DNA of 64,000 bases from positions 293,001-357,000 of the forward strand of contig JACKCN010000001.1 in the NCBI GenBank assembly GCA_020634015.1, given 5' to 3'. A program made the position numbers and the translations under genes. Source of the DNA: Candidatus Delongbacteria bacterium (GTDB lineage Bacteria > CAIWAD01). Positions 18,514 through 28,000 of this stretch are shown here, one piece after another (positions within the stretch are counted from its first letter, which is position 1; every line of letters starts with the position of its first letter). The notes under the pieces are model-generated. The model had not been told where the DNA came from. It searched no databases and worked only from the letters and a program-made list of their open reading frames with translations.

Positions 18514-20041
18514 GTTCTCCCGTGTGTCGTATCAGTCGGCCCAACCGGCGCGCGGCCTGGATCAGCGGATCCACGGCCGGTCCGAGCGGCGGAGTGTAGG
18601 CCAGATCCAGAGCTTCCAGTTGGCTCCAGTCGGCCCCCAGTTGCAACAGGGCGGCCACCGTGTTGATGCGCAGCGCCCCGCTCCCATCGGCCAGCAGCAC
18701 GGCTCCACGCAGCCTGCCGCCGGAGGCCTCCGCCTCCAGCTGCAGCTCCAGACTGCGGCTTTCTTTCCGATGTCCGCTCACGGGTGAGCGATGGCGCACA
18801 AGGGCCACCCGGGCACCCGGCGCGGCACTGTGAACGGGCAGAGACTCCCAGTTGCCCGGTTGGCGCTGACCCAGCAGGCCCGGCCCCTGGGGCGCGACGC
18901 TGCGCGGGGCGGGCAACAGGCTGCGGGCCGCGCCGCCATCCTCATCCTGCCAGAATCCTTCCAGCGGGGCTCCCGGCGTGCCCGCGGGTTCCTTGCCGGG
19001 CGGGCAGTGCAGTCCACAGCGCGCCAGCTCCAGCCCGAAGACCGAGAGCGCCAGCGTGCCCGGTCCTGGGGGCAGTTCCAGTGGTGTGGCGGAATCCGCG
19101 GCGATCGCATTGGCGCCGGCGATTCGTCCACCGCGCCGGGCATCCAGGGCCTGGCTGTTCCAGAACAGGCGACCGTCCACGCAGGAGCGGCGCAACACGA
19201 TGTCGCCCGCGGCAAAGATGCCGGGCTGGCTGGTGCGCATCTGCGCGTCCACCACCAGCAGACCGCGGGAGTCCGTCTGGAGGAAACCGTCGGGCAGGTA
19301 GTCCGTATTGGGCAGGATGCCGGCGCAGTTCACCAGCAGGTCCGCTTCCAGCGGAGCTCCAGCGGCGGTGTGCACGCGCGCCACTCCGCCTGCGTACTCC
19401 ACGGCGCTCACGGTCTGTCCACAGCGCACCCGGATCTCGCGGGAGTCCAGCCTGTCGCCCAGGGCCCGGCCCACGAAATCCGGCCAGTCCGCCAGCAGGC
19501 GTGGATCCCGTTCCAGCAGCATCAGTTCGCGCCCGGGCGCCTGCAGGCACTCGAGAACTTCCAGCCCGATGGGACCTCCGCCAATCACGATGATCCGCCG
19601 AGCGCTCGGCAGTGCCTCCGCCAGACGCCGGCCGTCGGCCAGACTGCGCACTCCGGGCAGGTTGGCGGGGCGTCCCCGGGGATCGGGCAAGGGTCGCACG
19701 CGGGCCCCGCTGCAGAGAATCAGACGGTCCCAGCCAATCTCGAAGGCCTGACCGAAGGCCCTGACTCCGCGCAGCTGCGCCCGCAGAGGATCCAGCTCGG
19801 TCACCCGGTGCTCCAGCAGGATCTCGATGCCCTGCAGACGAAAGTCTTCGGGGCGCCGCAGAACCAGGTCCTCGGGGCTGCGACCGGATGTCATGCTGTA
19901 GGGCAGGTCGCAGCTGCTCCAGGAAATGTCCGTGGAAGCTTCGAGCACGGTAATCCGGCAGCGGGCATCCCGGCGGCGCGCTTCCATGGCGGCGGCCAGT
20001 CCGGCCGCGTTGGCTCCGATGATCAGCAGGTGCAGAGCCAT
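18500..20041 (-). CDS. FAD/NAD(P)-dependent disulfide reductase, CoA-disulfide reductase-like
   Basis: A 513-residue member of the pyridine nucleotide-disulfide oxidoreductase family. The ATG at 20041 is chosen because AAGGAGAG precedes it and LLIIGANAAGLAAA (FAD-binding Rossmann) starts at once. The single active-site Cys44 lies in SWSSCDLPYSM, the pattern of CoA-disulfide reductase and NADH oxidase/peroxidase relatives. A second nucleotide-binding motif IIVIGGGPIGLEVLE and the FAD-binding GIFAAGDI follow. The C-terminal domain contains DLAYTPPLGPAVDPL, matching the conserved 'YAPP...DP' dimer segment of this subfamily. A linker with poorly conserved Gly/Pro-rich sequence (about 370-430) is longer than usual. 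The substrate (CoA disulfide, persulfide or O2) cannot be read from sequence. Confidence 0.85.
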   Translation of the reverse strand: MALHLLIIGANAAGLAAAMEARRRDARCRITVLEASTDISWSSCDLPYSMTSGRSPEDLVLRRPEDFRLQGIEILLEHRVTELDPLRAQLRGVRAFGQAFEIGWDRLILCSGARVRPLPDPRGRPANLPGVRSLADGRRLAEALPSARRIIVIGGGPIGLEVLECLQAPGRELMLLERDPRLLADWPDFVGRALGDRLDSREIRVRCGQTVSAVEYAGGVARVHTAAGAPLEADLLVNCAGILPNTDYLPDGFLQTDSRGLLVVDAQMRTSQPGIFAAGDIVLRRSCVDGRLFWNSQALDARRGGRIAGANAIAADSATPLELPPGPGTLALSVFGLELARCGLHCPPGKEPAGTPGAPLEGFWQDEDGGAARSLLPAPRSVAPQGPGLLGQRQPGNWESLPVHSAAPGARVALVRHRSPVSGHRKESRSLELQLEAEASGGRLRGAVLLADGSGALRINTVAALLQLGADWSQLEALDLAYTPPLGPAVDPLIQAARRLGRLIRHTGERDND

Positions 20042-20230
20042 GCGTGCTCTCCTTGAATGATGGCCCGTGGGCAGGGCGCCAAACATAACAATGCCTGCTG
20101 GCCCGTTGGATTGCCCCTGAGGACTCAAGGGTGTCACGCCCGATTGCGGAGGACGCCGATCGGGGATTCCATCCGGGGGTCGCGCTTGTTAGGTTGGGGC
20201 ATTCGTCGCACACACCCAGTCGAGGATCCC

Positions 20231-21706
20231 ATGACCCATCCCCGTCTCCGGCACAGCCGGTCACTGCTTGCTCTCGTTCCGCTGACCCTGCTGCTGCCGA
20301 ATCTGGCCTTCGCGGGTGCCGGTGAGTCCTTCCGGCATGTGGTGTCGGTGGCCAACGGGCTGGCCTGGGGCCCCCCGATGATCCTCCTGCTGGTGGGCAC
20401 GGGACTGTACCTGACCGTGCGCATGGGGCTGATCCAGTTCCGCGGATTCCGCCACGGTCTCAGGGTGCTGCGCGGCCACTACGATCACGAGCAGGACCCT
20501 GGCGAGCTGAGCCATTTCCGCGCCCTGGCCACCGCGCTCTCGGCCACCATCGGCACCGGCAACATCGTGGGCGTGGCCGCGGCGATTCTCACCGGCGGTC
20601 CGGGAGCCGTGTTCTGGATGTGGATCACGGCCCTGGTGGGCATGGCCACCAAGTTCACCTGCTGCACCCTGGCCGTGCACTACCGGCGCGTGGATGCCAG
20701 AGGCGAGTGTCACGGCGGACCCATGCACTACATCGAACTGGGCATGGGGCCGCGCTGGAAATGGCTGGCCGTGCTCTTTGCCGTCTTCACGGTGCTGGCC
20801 TCCTTCGGCATCGGCAACATGTTTCAGGCCAACAACGTGATGACCAGCCTCAACTCGCTGCTCTACGGCCCCGAGGCACAACTGGGCAGCGGATTCAGAG
20901 TCGTGATGGCGGTGGGCATGGCCCTGGCCGTGGGCGTGGTGATCCTGGGCGGACTGCGGCGCATCGCCAGCATTTCGGGCAGGATCGTGCCGGTGATGGT
21001 CGTGTTCTATCTGGGTGGCGGGCTGCTGATCCTGCTGACTCACGCCAGCGAGATTCCGGCGGCCCTGGCCACCATCTTCCACGCCGCGTTCCACGCTCCC
21101 GAAGCGGTGGCCGGCGGTCTGCTGGGTGGTGTGATCCGCAACGGAGTGGCTCGCGGCCTGTTCAGCAACGAGGCCGGTCTGGGCAGCGCGCCCATCGCCC
21201 ATGGTGCGGCGCGGACTTCCGAACCGGTGCGCGAAGGTCTGGTGGCCATGCTGGGACCCTTCATCGACACCATCGTGGTCTGTTCGATCACGGCCCTGGT
21301 GATCGTGATCACGGGAGCCGACGCGGTCACCGCAAACAAGGGGCTGCTCACCAGTACGGCCTTCGAGCTTGGCCTGCCCGGCTCGGGCTGGATGGTGAAC
21401 CTCTCGATCATCCTCTTCGCCTATTCGACCCTGATCGCCTGGTCCTATTACGGCGACCGTGCGGCGGACTACCTCTTCGGTCCCCGTGCCGTGCGCCCCT
21501 ATCGCATCGTCTACACCGCGATGGCCGGGGTGGGCTGCCTGATCCAGCTGAACACGGTGATCGACATCAGCGACACGATGAACGGGTTCATGGCGGTCCC
21601 CAACCTGATCGCGCTGGTGGTACTGTCACCGGTGGTGGCACGCCTGCTCAGGGACTACCTGGCCCGCCACGACAACTCCGCCATCAACCCCGGCGGAAAT
21701 GCCTGA
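20231..21706 (+). CDS. AGCS-family amino acid:cation (Na+/alanine-type) symporter
   Basis: A 491-residue polytopic membrane protein that imports alanine, glycine or a related amino acid with Na+ or H+. About ten or eleven hydrophobic segments are visible. Family signature regions are present: ATALSATIGTGNIVGVAAA, GGPGAVFWMWITALVGMATK and the later GLFSNEAGLGSAPIAHGAA, which is highly characteristic of AGCS. The ATG at 20231 follows CGAGGA; the longer open frame from 20057 has no family similarity. The stop overlaps the start region of folC, so the two genes are probably co-transcribed. Substrate is inferred at family level only. Confidence 0.93.
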   Translation: MTHPRLRHSRSLLALVPLTLLLPNLAFAGAGESFRHVVSVANGLAWGPPMILLLVGTGLYLTVRMGLIQFRGFRHGLRVLRGHYDHEQDPGELSHFRALATALSATIGTGNIVGVAAAILTGGPGAVFWMWITALVGMATKFTCCTLAVHYRRVDARGECHGGPMHYIELGMGPRWKWLAVLFAVFTVLASFGIGNMFQANNVMTSLNSLLYGPEAQLGSGFRVVMAVGMALAVGVVILGGLRRIASISGRIVPVMVVFYLGGGLLILLTHASEIPAALATIFHAAFHAPEAVAGGLLGGVIRNGVARGLFSNEAGLGSAPIAHGAARTSEPVREGLVAMLGPFIDTIVVCSITALVIVITGADAVTANKGLLTSTAFELGLPGSGWMVNLSIILFAYSTLIAWSYYGDRAADYLFGPRAVRPYRIVYTAMAGVGCLIQLNTVIDISDTMNGFMAVPNLIALVVLSPVVARLLRDYLARHDNSAINPGGNA

Positions 21707-21716
21707 AGGAGTCGGC

Positions 21717-23030
21717 ATGGAATCGGCGCCCTTTGATCCGCACTGGCTCAATACGGTGGACCAGCTGTATCACTACGAATGGTCGGTGGGCAAGCTGCTG
21801 CGGATCCGCCTGCTCGAACGCAGCATTGGCACCTTCTGGCCGAATGGACACCCCACCCGCATCGTGCATGTGGCGGGCAGCAACGGCAAGGGCAGCACCT
21901 GCCGCATGCTGGAAGCCGCGCTGGGCACGCTGGGTCCCAGCGGTTGCTGGGTCAATCCCCATCTCTTCGATTATGTCGAACGTTTCCGCGTACGCGGCGA
22001 GCCCGCAGACAAGCAGGCTCTGGCAAGGATCTGGCAGGAGACCGTACTGCCCCACAGTCTGGACCGGGAGGAAAGCGGAGCGGGCCGCGGCCTCAGTTTC
22101 GCCGAGGCGGGCATCCTGCTGGCCCTGCACCTGTTCCAGCAGGAGGGCCTGCGCTGGGCGGCCTTCGAAACAGGAGTCGGCGGCCGCTACGCGCCCACCA
22201 TGGCGCTGGACCCCGAGCTCTGCCTGCTGACCAATGTGGGACACGACCATCCGCGCACTCTGGGAAGCCAGGCCTGGCAGGTGGCATTGGAGAAGGCGGG
22301 CATCGCCCGCAGGGGGCGCCCCCTCCTGAGCACGGCCACTGGCGCAAGCGCTGATTTCGTGCGCCGCACGGCCGAGTCCCAGGGAGCCGAGTGCGTGATT
22401 CTGGGCGAGCGTGAGCGCGAGGAAGTACGCGATCTGCTGCCGCCGGACGCTCGCGCGCACCGGGGCGAGCACTGGCTGGGCAACGCCAGTCTGGCGCTGG
22501 CCGCCGCCCGTCTGCTGGAACCCACGCTGGACGCCGGGCTGGCCGTGCGCGCGATGCAGTCCGCAGCTCCTCTTGAAGGGCGCTTCTGGTTGGTGGACAC
22601 CGATCTGCTGGCAGACGTGGCGCACAATCGCGACAAGGTGGGCGCCCTGGCCGAAGACCTGCGCCGCGAGTATCCCGGACGGCCGATTCACCTGCTGGCA
22701 GGCCTCAGTCGTCAGCGGGCGGCCATGGAGGTTCTGGGTCCGCTGCTGCCCCTGGTCGGGCGGATCACGCTGACCAACGCCTCCTATGCCGGCCGCGACC
22801 CCGAATTGCTGCGCGACGAGCTGCGGGCCGGAGGAGTGAACTGTCCGCTGGACGTGCAACCCGATCCGGTGCTGGCCCTGGCCGAGGCGCGCGCGCGGCT
22901 GGAACCCGGGGCCCTGCTCGTCCTCACGGGCAGCGCCTATACAGTGGATCAGGCCCTGAATCCGGACCCATTCCACCGGACCATGAACCGGGAATTCGGG
23001 CGCCGGGGAGCCGCCGATCCGGGCATGTGA
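21717..23030 (+). CDS. folC: bifunctional folylpolyglutamate / dihydrofolate synthase
   Basis: A 437-residue Mur-ligase-family enzyme that adds glutamate to dihydropteroate and folates. The P-loop VAGSNGKGSTCRML lies near residue 50. The family's Mg/ATP-binding elements follow as HLFDYVERFRV, ETGVGGRYAPT, NVGHDHPRTLG and later DVAHNRD. I chose the ATG at 21717 because AAGGAG is seven bases upstream. An in-frame ATG at 21699 would overlap the symporter gene by 8 bp. It is slightly divergent from the textbook pattern (GVGGRYAPT instead of GLGGRLDAT), so substrate preference may differ. It ends before a 332-bp gap. Confidence 0.9.
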   Translation: MESAPFDPHWLNTVDQLYHYEWSVGKLLRIRLLERSIGTFWPNGHPTRIVHVAGSNGKGSTCRMLEAALGTLGPSGCWVNPHLFDYVERFRVRGEPADKQALARIWQETVLPHSLDREESGAGRGLSFAEAGILLALHLFQQEGLRWAAFETGVGGRYAPTMALDPELCLLTNVGHDHPRTLGSQAWQVALEKAGIARRGRPLLSTATGASADFVRRTAESQGAECVILGEREREEVRDLLPPDARAHRGEHWLGNASLALAAARLLEPTLDAGLAVRAMQSAAPLEGRFWLVDTDLLADVAHNRDKVGALAEDLRREYPGRPIHLLAGLSRQRAAMEVLGPLLPLVGRITLTNASYAGRDPELLRDELRAGGVNCPLDVQPDPVLALAEARARLEPGALLVLTGSAYTVDQALNPDPFHRTMNREFGRRGAADPGM

Positions 23031-23362
23031 CGAATTCTCGTCTCCCGGTGCATTCGGAACGACACAGGTCAACCGGATGCCATCGCGGCCACTTATATTG
23101 TGGCCCGCGCTGCCGGCAGCTCCCTATTTCACGGACGGCCCGGCCCCGCCTTCGACGCGTTGTTCCCGGGAGTCTGTCGGACTTGGGGGCTTTGATGGAT
23201 GTCGCGTACACATGAGGCTGGATCTTTCGCCCATTTCATGGCCTGCAGTGGGTTACCGGCAAGAAATGGGCGAAAAACACAGTCCGTGTGGGCGCGACAG
23301 GACACAAGCACCCAGATCCGACAGACTCCCGACGGAACCGCACCAACTGGGTGGACCCTGAG
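23031..23362. other. intergenic region upstream of proline dehydrogenase gene
   Basis: About 330 bp with no recognisable gene. A TATATT hexamer at 23093-23098 could be a -10 element but lacks a clear -35. A spaced inverted repeat (23225-23275) is listed separately. Confidence 0.4.
23225..23275. promoter_or_regulatory. 13-bp inverted repeat upstream of proline dehydrogenase
   Basis: TTTCGCCCATTTC (23225-23237) and its exact reverse complement GAAATGGGCGAAA (23263-23275) are separated by 25 bp, ending about 88 bp before the proline dehydrogenase start. It could be a double operator, a leader hairpin or the terminator of folC (AAAAA follows rather than T). The role is not determined. Confidence 0.45.
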
Positions 23363-24268
23363 ATGAACGTGTTCCATTCCCTTGTCGTACACACCTTGCC
23401 CCTGATGCCAAAGGCCCTGGTGGGGCATCTTTCCCGTCACTACATCGCCGGTCCCAGTCTGGACGACGCGGTCCGGGCCGCCCGGGAAGTGATCGACGAA
23501 GGCTGCTGCGTGACGATGGACGTACTGGGCGAAAGCGTGACCCGGGCCGAAGAGACCCGCACCTTCGCCCGTCAGTATCACGAGGTGCTGCAGCGCATCG
23601 CCGATGAGAAACTGGATGCCAACGTCAGTGTCAAGCCCACCCAGATGGGGCTGGCGCTGGACCCGGCGCTGGTGCGCGAGAATTACACATCCATCGTTGG
23701 GCGGGCGGCCGAGCTGGGCAACTTCGTGCGCATCGACATGGAAGACACACCCTGGACGACCGCCACTCTCGACCTGCACGACGAACTGGTCGCCCGCTGG
23801 CCGGGCCATGTGGGGGTCGTGATCCAGGCCTACCTGCGACGCACCATGAGCGACACGCGCGAGCGGCTGATCCCGGGCAAGGCCAACCTGCGGCTCTGCA
23901 AGGGCATCTACGTGGAACCGGAATCGCTGGCCTTCAAGACTCGTCAGGATATCCGCGACAGTTATCTGGCCATCCTGCGCGAACTGCTGAGCGCGGGCAA
24001 TTATGTGGGCATCGCCACCCATGACGAATGGCTCGTGGATGGGGCCCTCGAAATCGTGCGCGAGCTGAACCTGCCCCGCGAAGCCTTCGAATTCCAGATG
24101 CTGCTGGGCGTGCTGCCCGATCTGCGCCGTCGCATCGTCGCACGTGGACACAAGTTGCGGGTCTATGTGCCCTTCGGCGAGGCCTGGTTCGCCTACTCCA
24201 CCCGCCGCCTCAAGGAGAATCCCTCGCTGGTGAACACCTTCATCGTGGACATGTTCAGAAAACACTGA
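23363..24268 (+). CDS. proline dehydrogenase (monofunctional PRODH)
   Basis: A 301-residue FAD-dependent enzyme oxidising proline to pyrroline-5-carboxylate and passing electrons to the quinone pool. It is the size of stand-alone PRODH barrels, not the large PutA fusion. Visible family features are the SVKPTQMGLALD strand, RIDMEDTPW, VVIQAYLRRT, RLCKGIYVEP, GIATHDEWLV, FEFQMLLGV and, near the end, RVYVPFGEAWFAYSTRRLKE, which carries the proline-carboxylate-binding arginine pair. The ATG at 23363 is the last start compatible with the conserved N-terminus; the frame is open to 23288. A partner P5C dehydrogenase is not in the window. A strong palindromic terminator follows. Confidence 0.94.
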   Translation: MNVFHSLVVHTLPLMPKALVGHLSRHYIAGPSLDDAVRAAREVIDEGCCVTMDVLGESVTRAEETRTFARQYHEVLQRIADEKLDANVSVKPTQMGLALDPALVRENYTSIVGRAAELGNFVRIDMEDTPWTTATLDLHDELVARWPGHVGVVIQAYLRRTMSDTRERLIPGKANLRLCKGIYVEPESLAFKTRQDIRDSYLAILRELLSAGNYVGIATHDEWLVDGALEIVRELNLPREAFEFQMLLGVLPDLRRRIVARGHKLRVYVPFGEAWFAYSTRRLKENPSLVNTFIVDMFRKH

Positions 24269-24302
24269 GCGGGTTGGGGCACCGGTCCGGACATTGAGTG
24301 AA

Positions 24303-24328
24303 AAGGCCCGGGGCATGCCCCGGGCCTT
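24303..24328. terminator. 26-bp perfect palindrome terminator between convergent genes
   Basis: AAGGCCCGGGGCA followed by its exact reverse complement, flanked by AAAA on the left and CTTCGTGTTC on the right. It lies 35 bp after the proline dehydrogenase stop and 35 bp beyond the stop of the convergent lipoprotein gene, and can serve both. Confidence 0.75.
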
Positions 24329-24362
24329 CGTGTTCATGGTGGAATCGCTCAAGCGGCCTGTG

Positions 24363-24986
24363 TCACAGGTCGTTGATCCGGGCCAGCAGGGTCTCCAGAT
24401 AGAGCGGATCCGTGTCGTCCGGATTGAAATCGGGGAACACGCTGCGCACCTGGCTCTCGCACTCGGCATAGCGGCTGAGCTTGAACAGATTCCAGGCCGC
24501 GATCTTGTGCATCGCGCGGCTGTTGACCTCGGGCCGATGAGTGAATACATAGGATTCACCGGCGGCGTCCAGCAGATCCAGTGACCATTCGATGGCCAGC
24601 AGGGTATCGGACTGTGAACTGTAGAAACTGGCCAGACCGGCCCAGGCGTCCTGGTAACCGGGCCGCAGCTGATCGGCCAGCAGGAAGTTGTCTTCAATGG
24701 CATCGCGATAGTCAGGTCCACCCGGGCTGCCGTCATTGAGCATGGCCTGACTCCAGGCCAGCCCGCAGAGGGCCTCCGGGTGGAAGGGGTCGCCGCTCAG
24801 GGCGGACAGGAACCCGTCGCTGGCGGCCTGCCAATTGCCACTCTGGAACTGAGTCCAGGAGTTGCCCACTCCGACGTGGCCGGCGGTTGAATCCACATCA
24901 TCGTCACAGGCCTGGATGGCCAGGCCTCCCAGCAACAGCATGGGCAGGATGCGGGTGACGAAACGGGTGGTGGTCCGGTGTGACAT
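24363..24986 (-). CDS. TPR-like lipoprotein
   Basis: A 207-residue lipoprotein: a basic N-terminus and hydrophobic stretch lead to the lipobox LAIQAC, followed by an acidic DDDVDS (Asp at +2). The mature part has tetratricopeptide-like helices, with FQSGNWQAASDGFLSAL and DPFHPEALCGLAWSQA matching the TPR consensus. The ATG at 24986 is preferred because it directly precedes a canonical signal peptide; two in-frame ATGs lie further upstream (25016 and 25031). The gene sits 41 bp downstream of the C25-like peptidase gene on the same strand, so it may be co-expressed with that exported protein. Its partner is unknown. Confidence 0.8.
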   Translation of the reverse strand: MSHRTTTRFVTRILPMLLLGGLAIQACDDDVDSTAGHVGVGNSWTQFQSGNWQAASDGFLSALSGDPFHPEALCGLAWSQAMLNDGSPGGPDYRDAIEDNFLLADQLRPGYQDAWAGLASFYSSQSDTLLAIEWSLDLLDAAGESYVFTHRPEVNSRAMHKIAAWNLFKLSRYAECESQVRSVFPDFNPDDTDPLYLETLLARINDL

Positions 24987-25027
24987 GGTGCGTGTCTCTC
25001 TCTTCTCGAAGTCCATCCTGGCTCCCC

Positions 25028-28000
25028 TCATCGTACCAGCAGCATCTTGCGGGTGGCGCTGAAACCATCGGCTTCCAGACGGGCCAGGTACATCCCGCTG
25101 GCCAGGGCCGTGCCGTCCTGCCCGGTGCCGTCCCAGACCCGCTGGTGGCTGCCGGCGGCCAGGGGCCCCTGATGCAGCACACGCACCTGCTCGCCAAGCA
25201 GATTGTAAACGGTCAACCTCACTGCGGCTCTCTCGGGCAGGTCGAACTGGATGCGTGTCTCGGGATTGAACGGGTTGGGCCAGTTGGCATGCAGTGCGAA
25301 GGCCGTGGGCAGGCTCTCGAGCTCAGCGGCGGGCAGCAGGGCGTACACACCGCCCTCAACGGGTCGGCTCAGCAGCTCGTCGCCGGATCGACTCTGTTCG
25401 ACTCGCTGCCAGCTGCCGCCCACACGACGGGCCAGTTGCAGTTCGCCTCGGGCAGGCAGGCGCAGTTGAAGGTCACGCACGCCATCCGGCAGTTGCAGCC
25501 AGAAGGGGCTGAGCGCTTGGGGAGCACCATCCAGACGGTGCAGTTCCAGCACGCGCAGCGGAGTGCTGCCGGCGGCCGACCAGCTCAATTGCAGGTTCAG
25601 CGCTGGCAGGGCCAGTTCTCCCTCGGCGCCCCCGGCCTGGGCCAGCCCCAGATCCTGACTCACGGGAATTCCGTGGGAATCGCTGCCCACGATGCGCAGA
25701 TGGTCCAGATTGCCGGACAGGCGGGCCTGCAGGTAATACAGTTCGCGACCCCCGGCGATGAAGTGCTCGCCGGGAATGATCTCCAGCTCGCCGATGTTCT
25801 CGCCCAGCCCATCGGACCCGAAGGCCTGCAGGGACCCCATGAGTTCACTGCAGAACACCGCCAGTTCAAGCTGGTCAAGGAACAGGCCGTTCTCGATCAC
25901 GGCGGTGGTCAGCTGGGGTGCCGTCAGGTCCAGATGGAAGGGGATGTCGCCCTGAAGGCTGGCCACGGGTACCGCTCCATCGGGGGTGGTGGCATCGGCT
26001 TCCAGGCGCAGGTACAGCAGCTCGCCCTCGGGCAGACTGCCCGTCGCTTCAGTCAGATCCAGAGTGCCGGTATCCGTGACGCTGGTGGTCCAGAGTGGGG
26101 TGAAATTCTCGTCGAGCACCGACACGCTGTACTCCACCGTGGTGGCTCCCAGGGCCGCCTGCAGCAGACCGTGGTCCCAGCTGGCGTTGAGATTGCCGGG
26201 AATCAGCCACTGCTGCGGCTCCGGCTGGAGCACATTCACGCTCAGGGTCTGGTCCTTTTCGGGAGGCACGGTGGTGAAGAGGATCGCGCGGCCCGGCCCC
26301 GGCACGCTCGTGGAACCGTGGGCCAGATTGGCGTAGGTCACCTCGATGCCGTCGTTGTGGCCGAAGTTCGTGATGCCCACGGTGGCGTAGTTGTTGTTCA
26401 GGTCCACGTTGGTGACCTGCTTGTACTGCATCAGGAATTCATTGTCACCCGTGTCCGTGGGTCGGGTGGCGGTGTCGAAGAAGATCAGCTGGAACTCCTG
26501 CAGCGGCTGGCCCGCGTTCTCCCAGGCATAACGCGCCCAGGTACGGCTCCAGGAAATGATGAACTGTCCCGCGGCCTCGTCGTGGCGGGTGAACACCGGC
26601 ACGTACAGGCTGTCGCCATTGGTGGTGTACTTGGGTTTCAGGTCTTCCCACCAGGCGCAGATCATGTTCGAGGGCCCCAGTGCGCTGGGAATGTTCCAGT
26701 TGCTGAAATCGCTCATCCAGGTGGTGCCCATGCTGACCCAGCCGTTGCTGCAGACACTGAGCGTGTTGAAGGTCTGGCCGTAATACGTGATCGGGAAGGG
26801 CAGGCTGATCTGGGTGGTCTGGTCATCGCGCAGATAAAGCCGTTCGCCGAAGGTGCCGCCGTAGGCCGGGTCCAGCTCTTTCCAGTTGTAGACCGGATTG
26901 CGCTGCAGGTCGAAGTCGGTGCTCTCCAGTGCGTAGTAGCCGTGCATGTCCGGCCCGGTGGGATTGCCGGGCACGTCGCTGCCGTTGGGCAGCAGGAAGC
27001 GCACGTGCTGCACGAAACCATCCGCGTCGGTCGTCTCCAGGGTCAGGTAGACCAGCCGGCCCGGGAAGAGCCGCAGCCCACCCACCACCTGGAAACGCAG
27101 GGTGGAGCTGGCATCGAGGGCCAGGTCGCCAATCAGCTGCGGCTCTTCATCCAGCAGCGAGATCAGCTCGCTCTGGGTGGACAGTGCGGCATGGGCCTGG
27201 CTGAGTGCGGCCAGCCCCGTGCAGCTGAAGTCAATGATCAGGGTGTCCAGGGCACCGGTCTCGAGGTGATCCAGGCCGGAACCCAGACGCACATCGTTCA
27301 CGGTGATCGCCTTGTTGCGCGTGTCCAGATTCAGCACGGCGGTCGCACTGGCGTCGCCCGTGATGCGGATCACCAGGGGTACCTGCTGATGATCGCCCAG
27401 ATCGGGATTCAATCGGACCTGCAGGGGATCGCTGCTGGCGGCCGTGGTTCCACCGGCCAGAGCGGTCCAGCTGGCGCTGCCGTCGAGGATCTCGAAGAGC
27501 TCGCTGTTTTCTTCGAGGGTGGCTTCCAGATTGGCGATGGTGGCACTGCCCGTGTTGAGCAGGCTGGGCAGGATGCTCAGTGTCTCACCGGCCCGGTAGG
27601 TGCCGTCCACGGTTTCTTCGCTGATCTGGGCACTGCTGTACTGCACGCCTTCGGTGTTGGCCACCACGGAGATGGTGCGCCCGCCGGGCGTGTAGTCGAT
27701 ATGATTGATGGTCAGCACCATGCTGGTCAGATCGGAGGTGTCGATCTGCAGCAGCACGCGGCCCTGGGAATCACTGCGGGCCCGGGCGACCATGCGGCTG
27801 TTGCTGGAGCCGCCCACCAGGGACACCACGGCATTCTCGAGCGGCTCCCCGTCCTGACCGATCACGTGCAGATCCATGGTCTGGACACCCGCGGCGATCG
27901 ATGGTGGGGCATCGTGGCTCATCACGCGGGGCTGGTTGCGCCAGATCTTCAGGTCGGGATCGCCCAGCACATTGTAGACATGGAAGTAGAAGAAGGCCTC

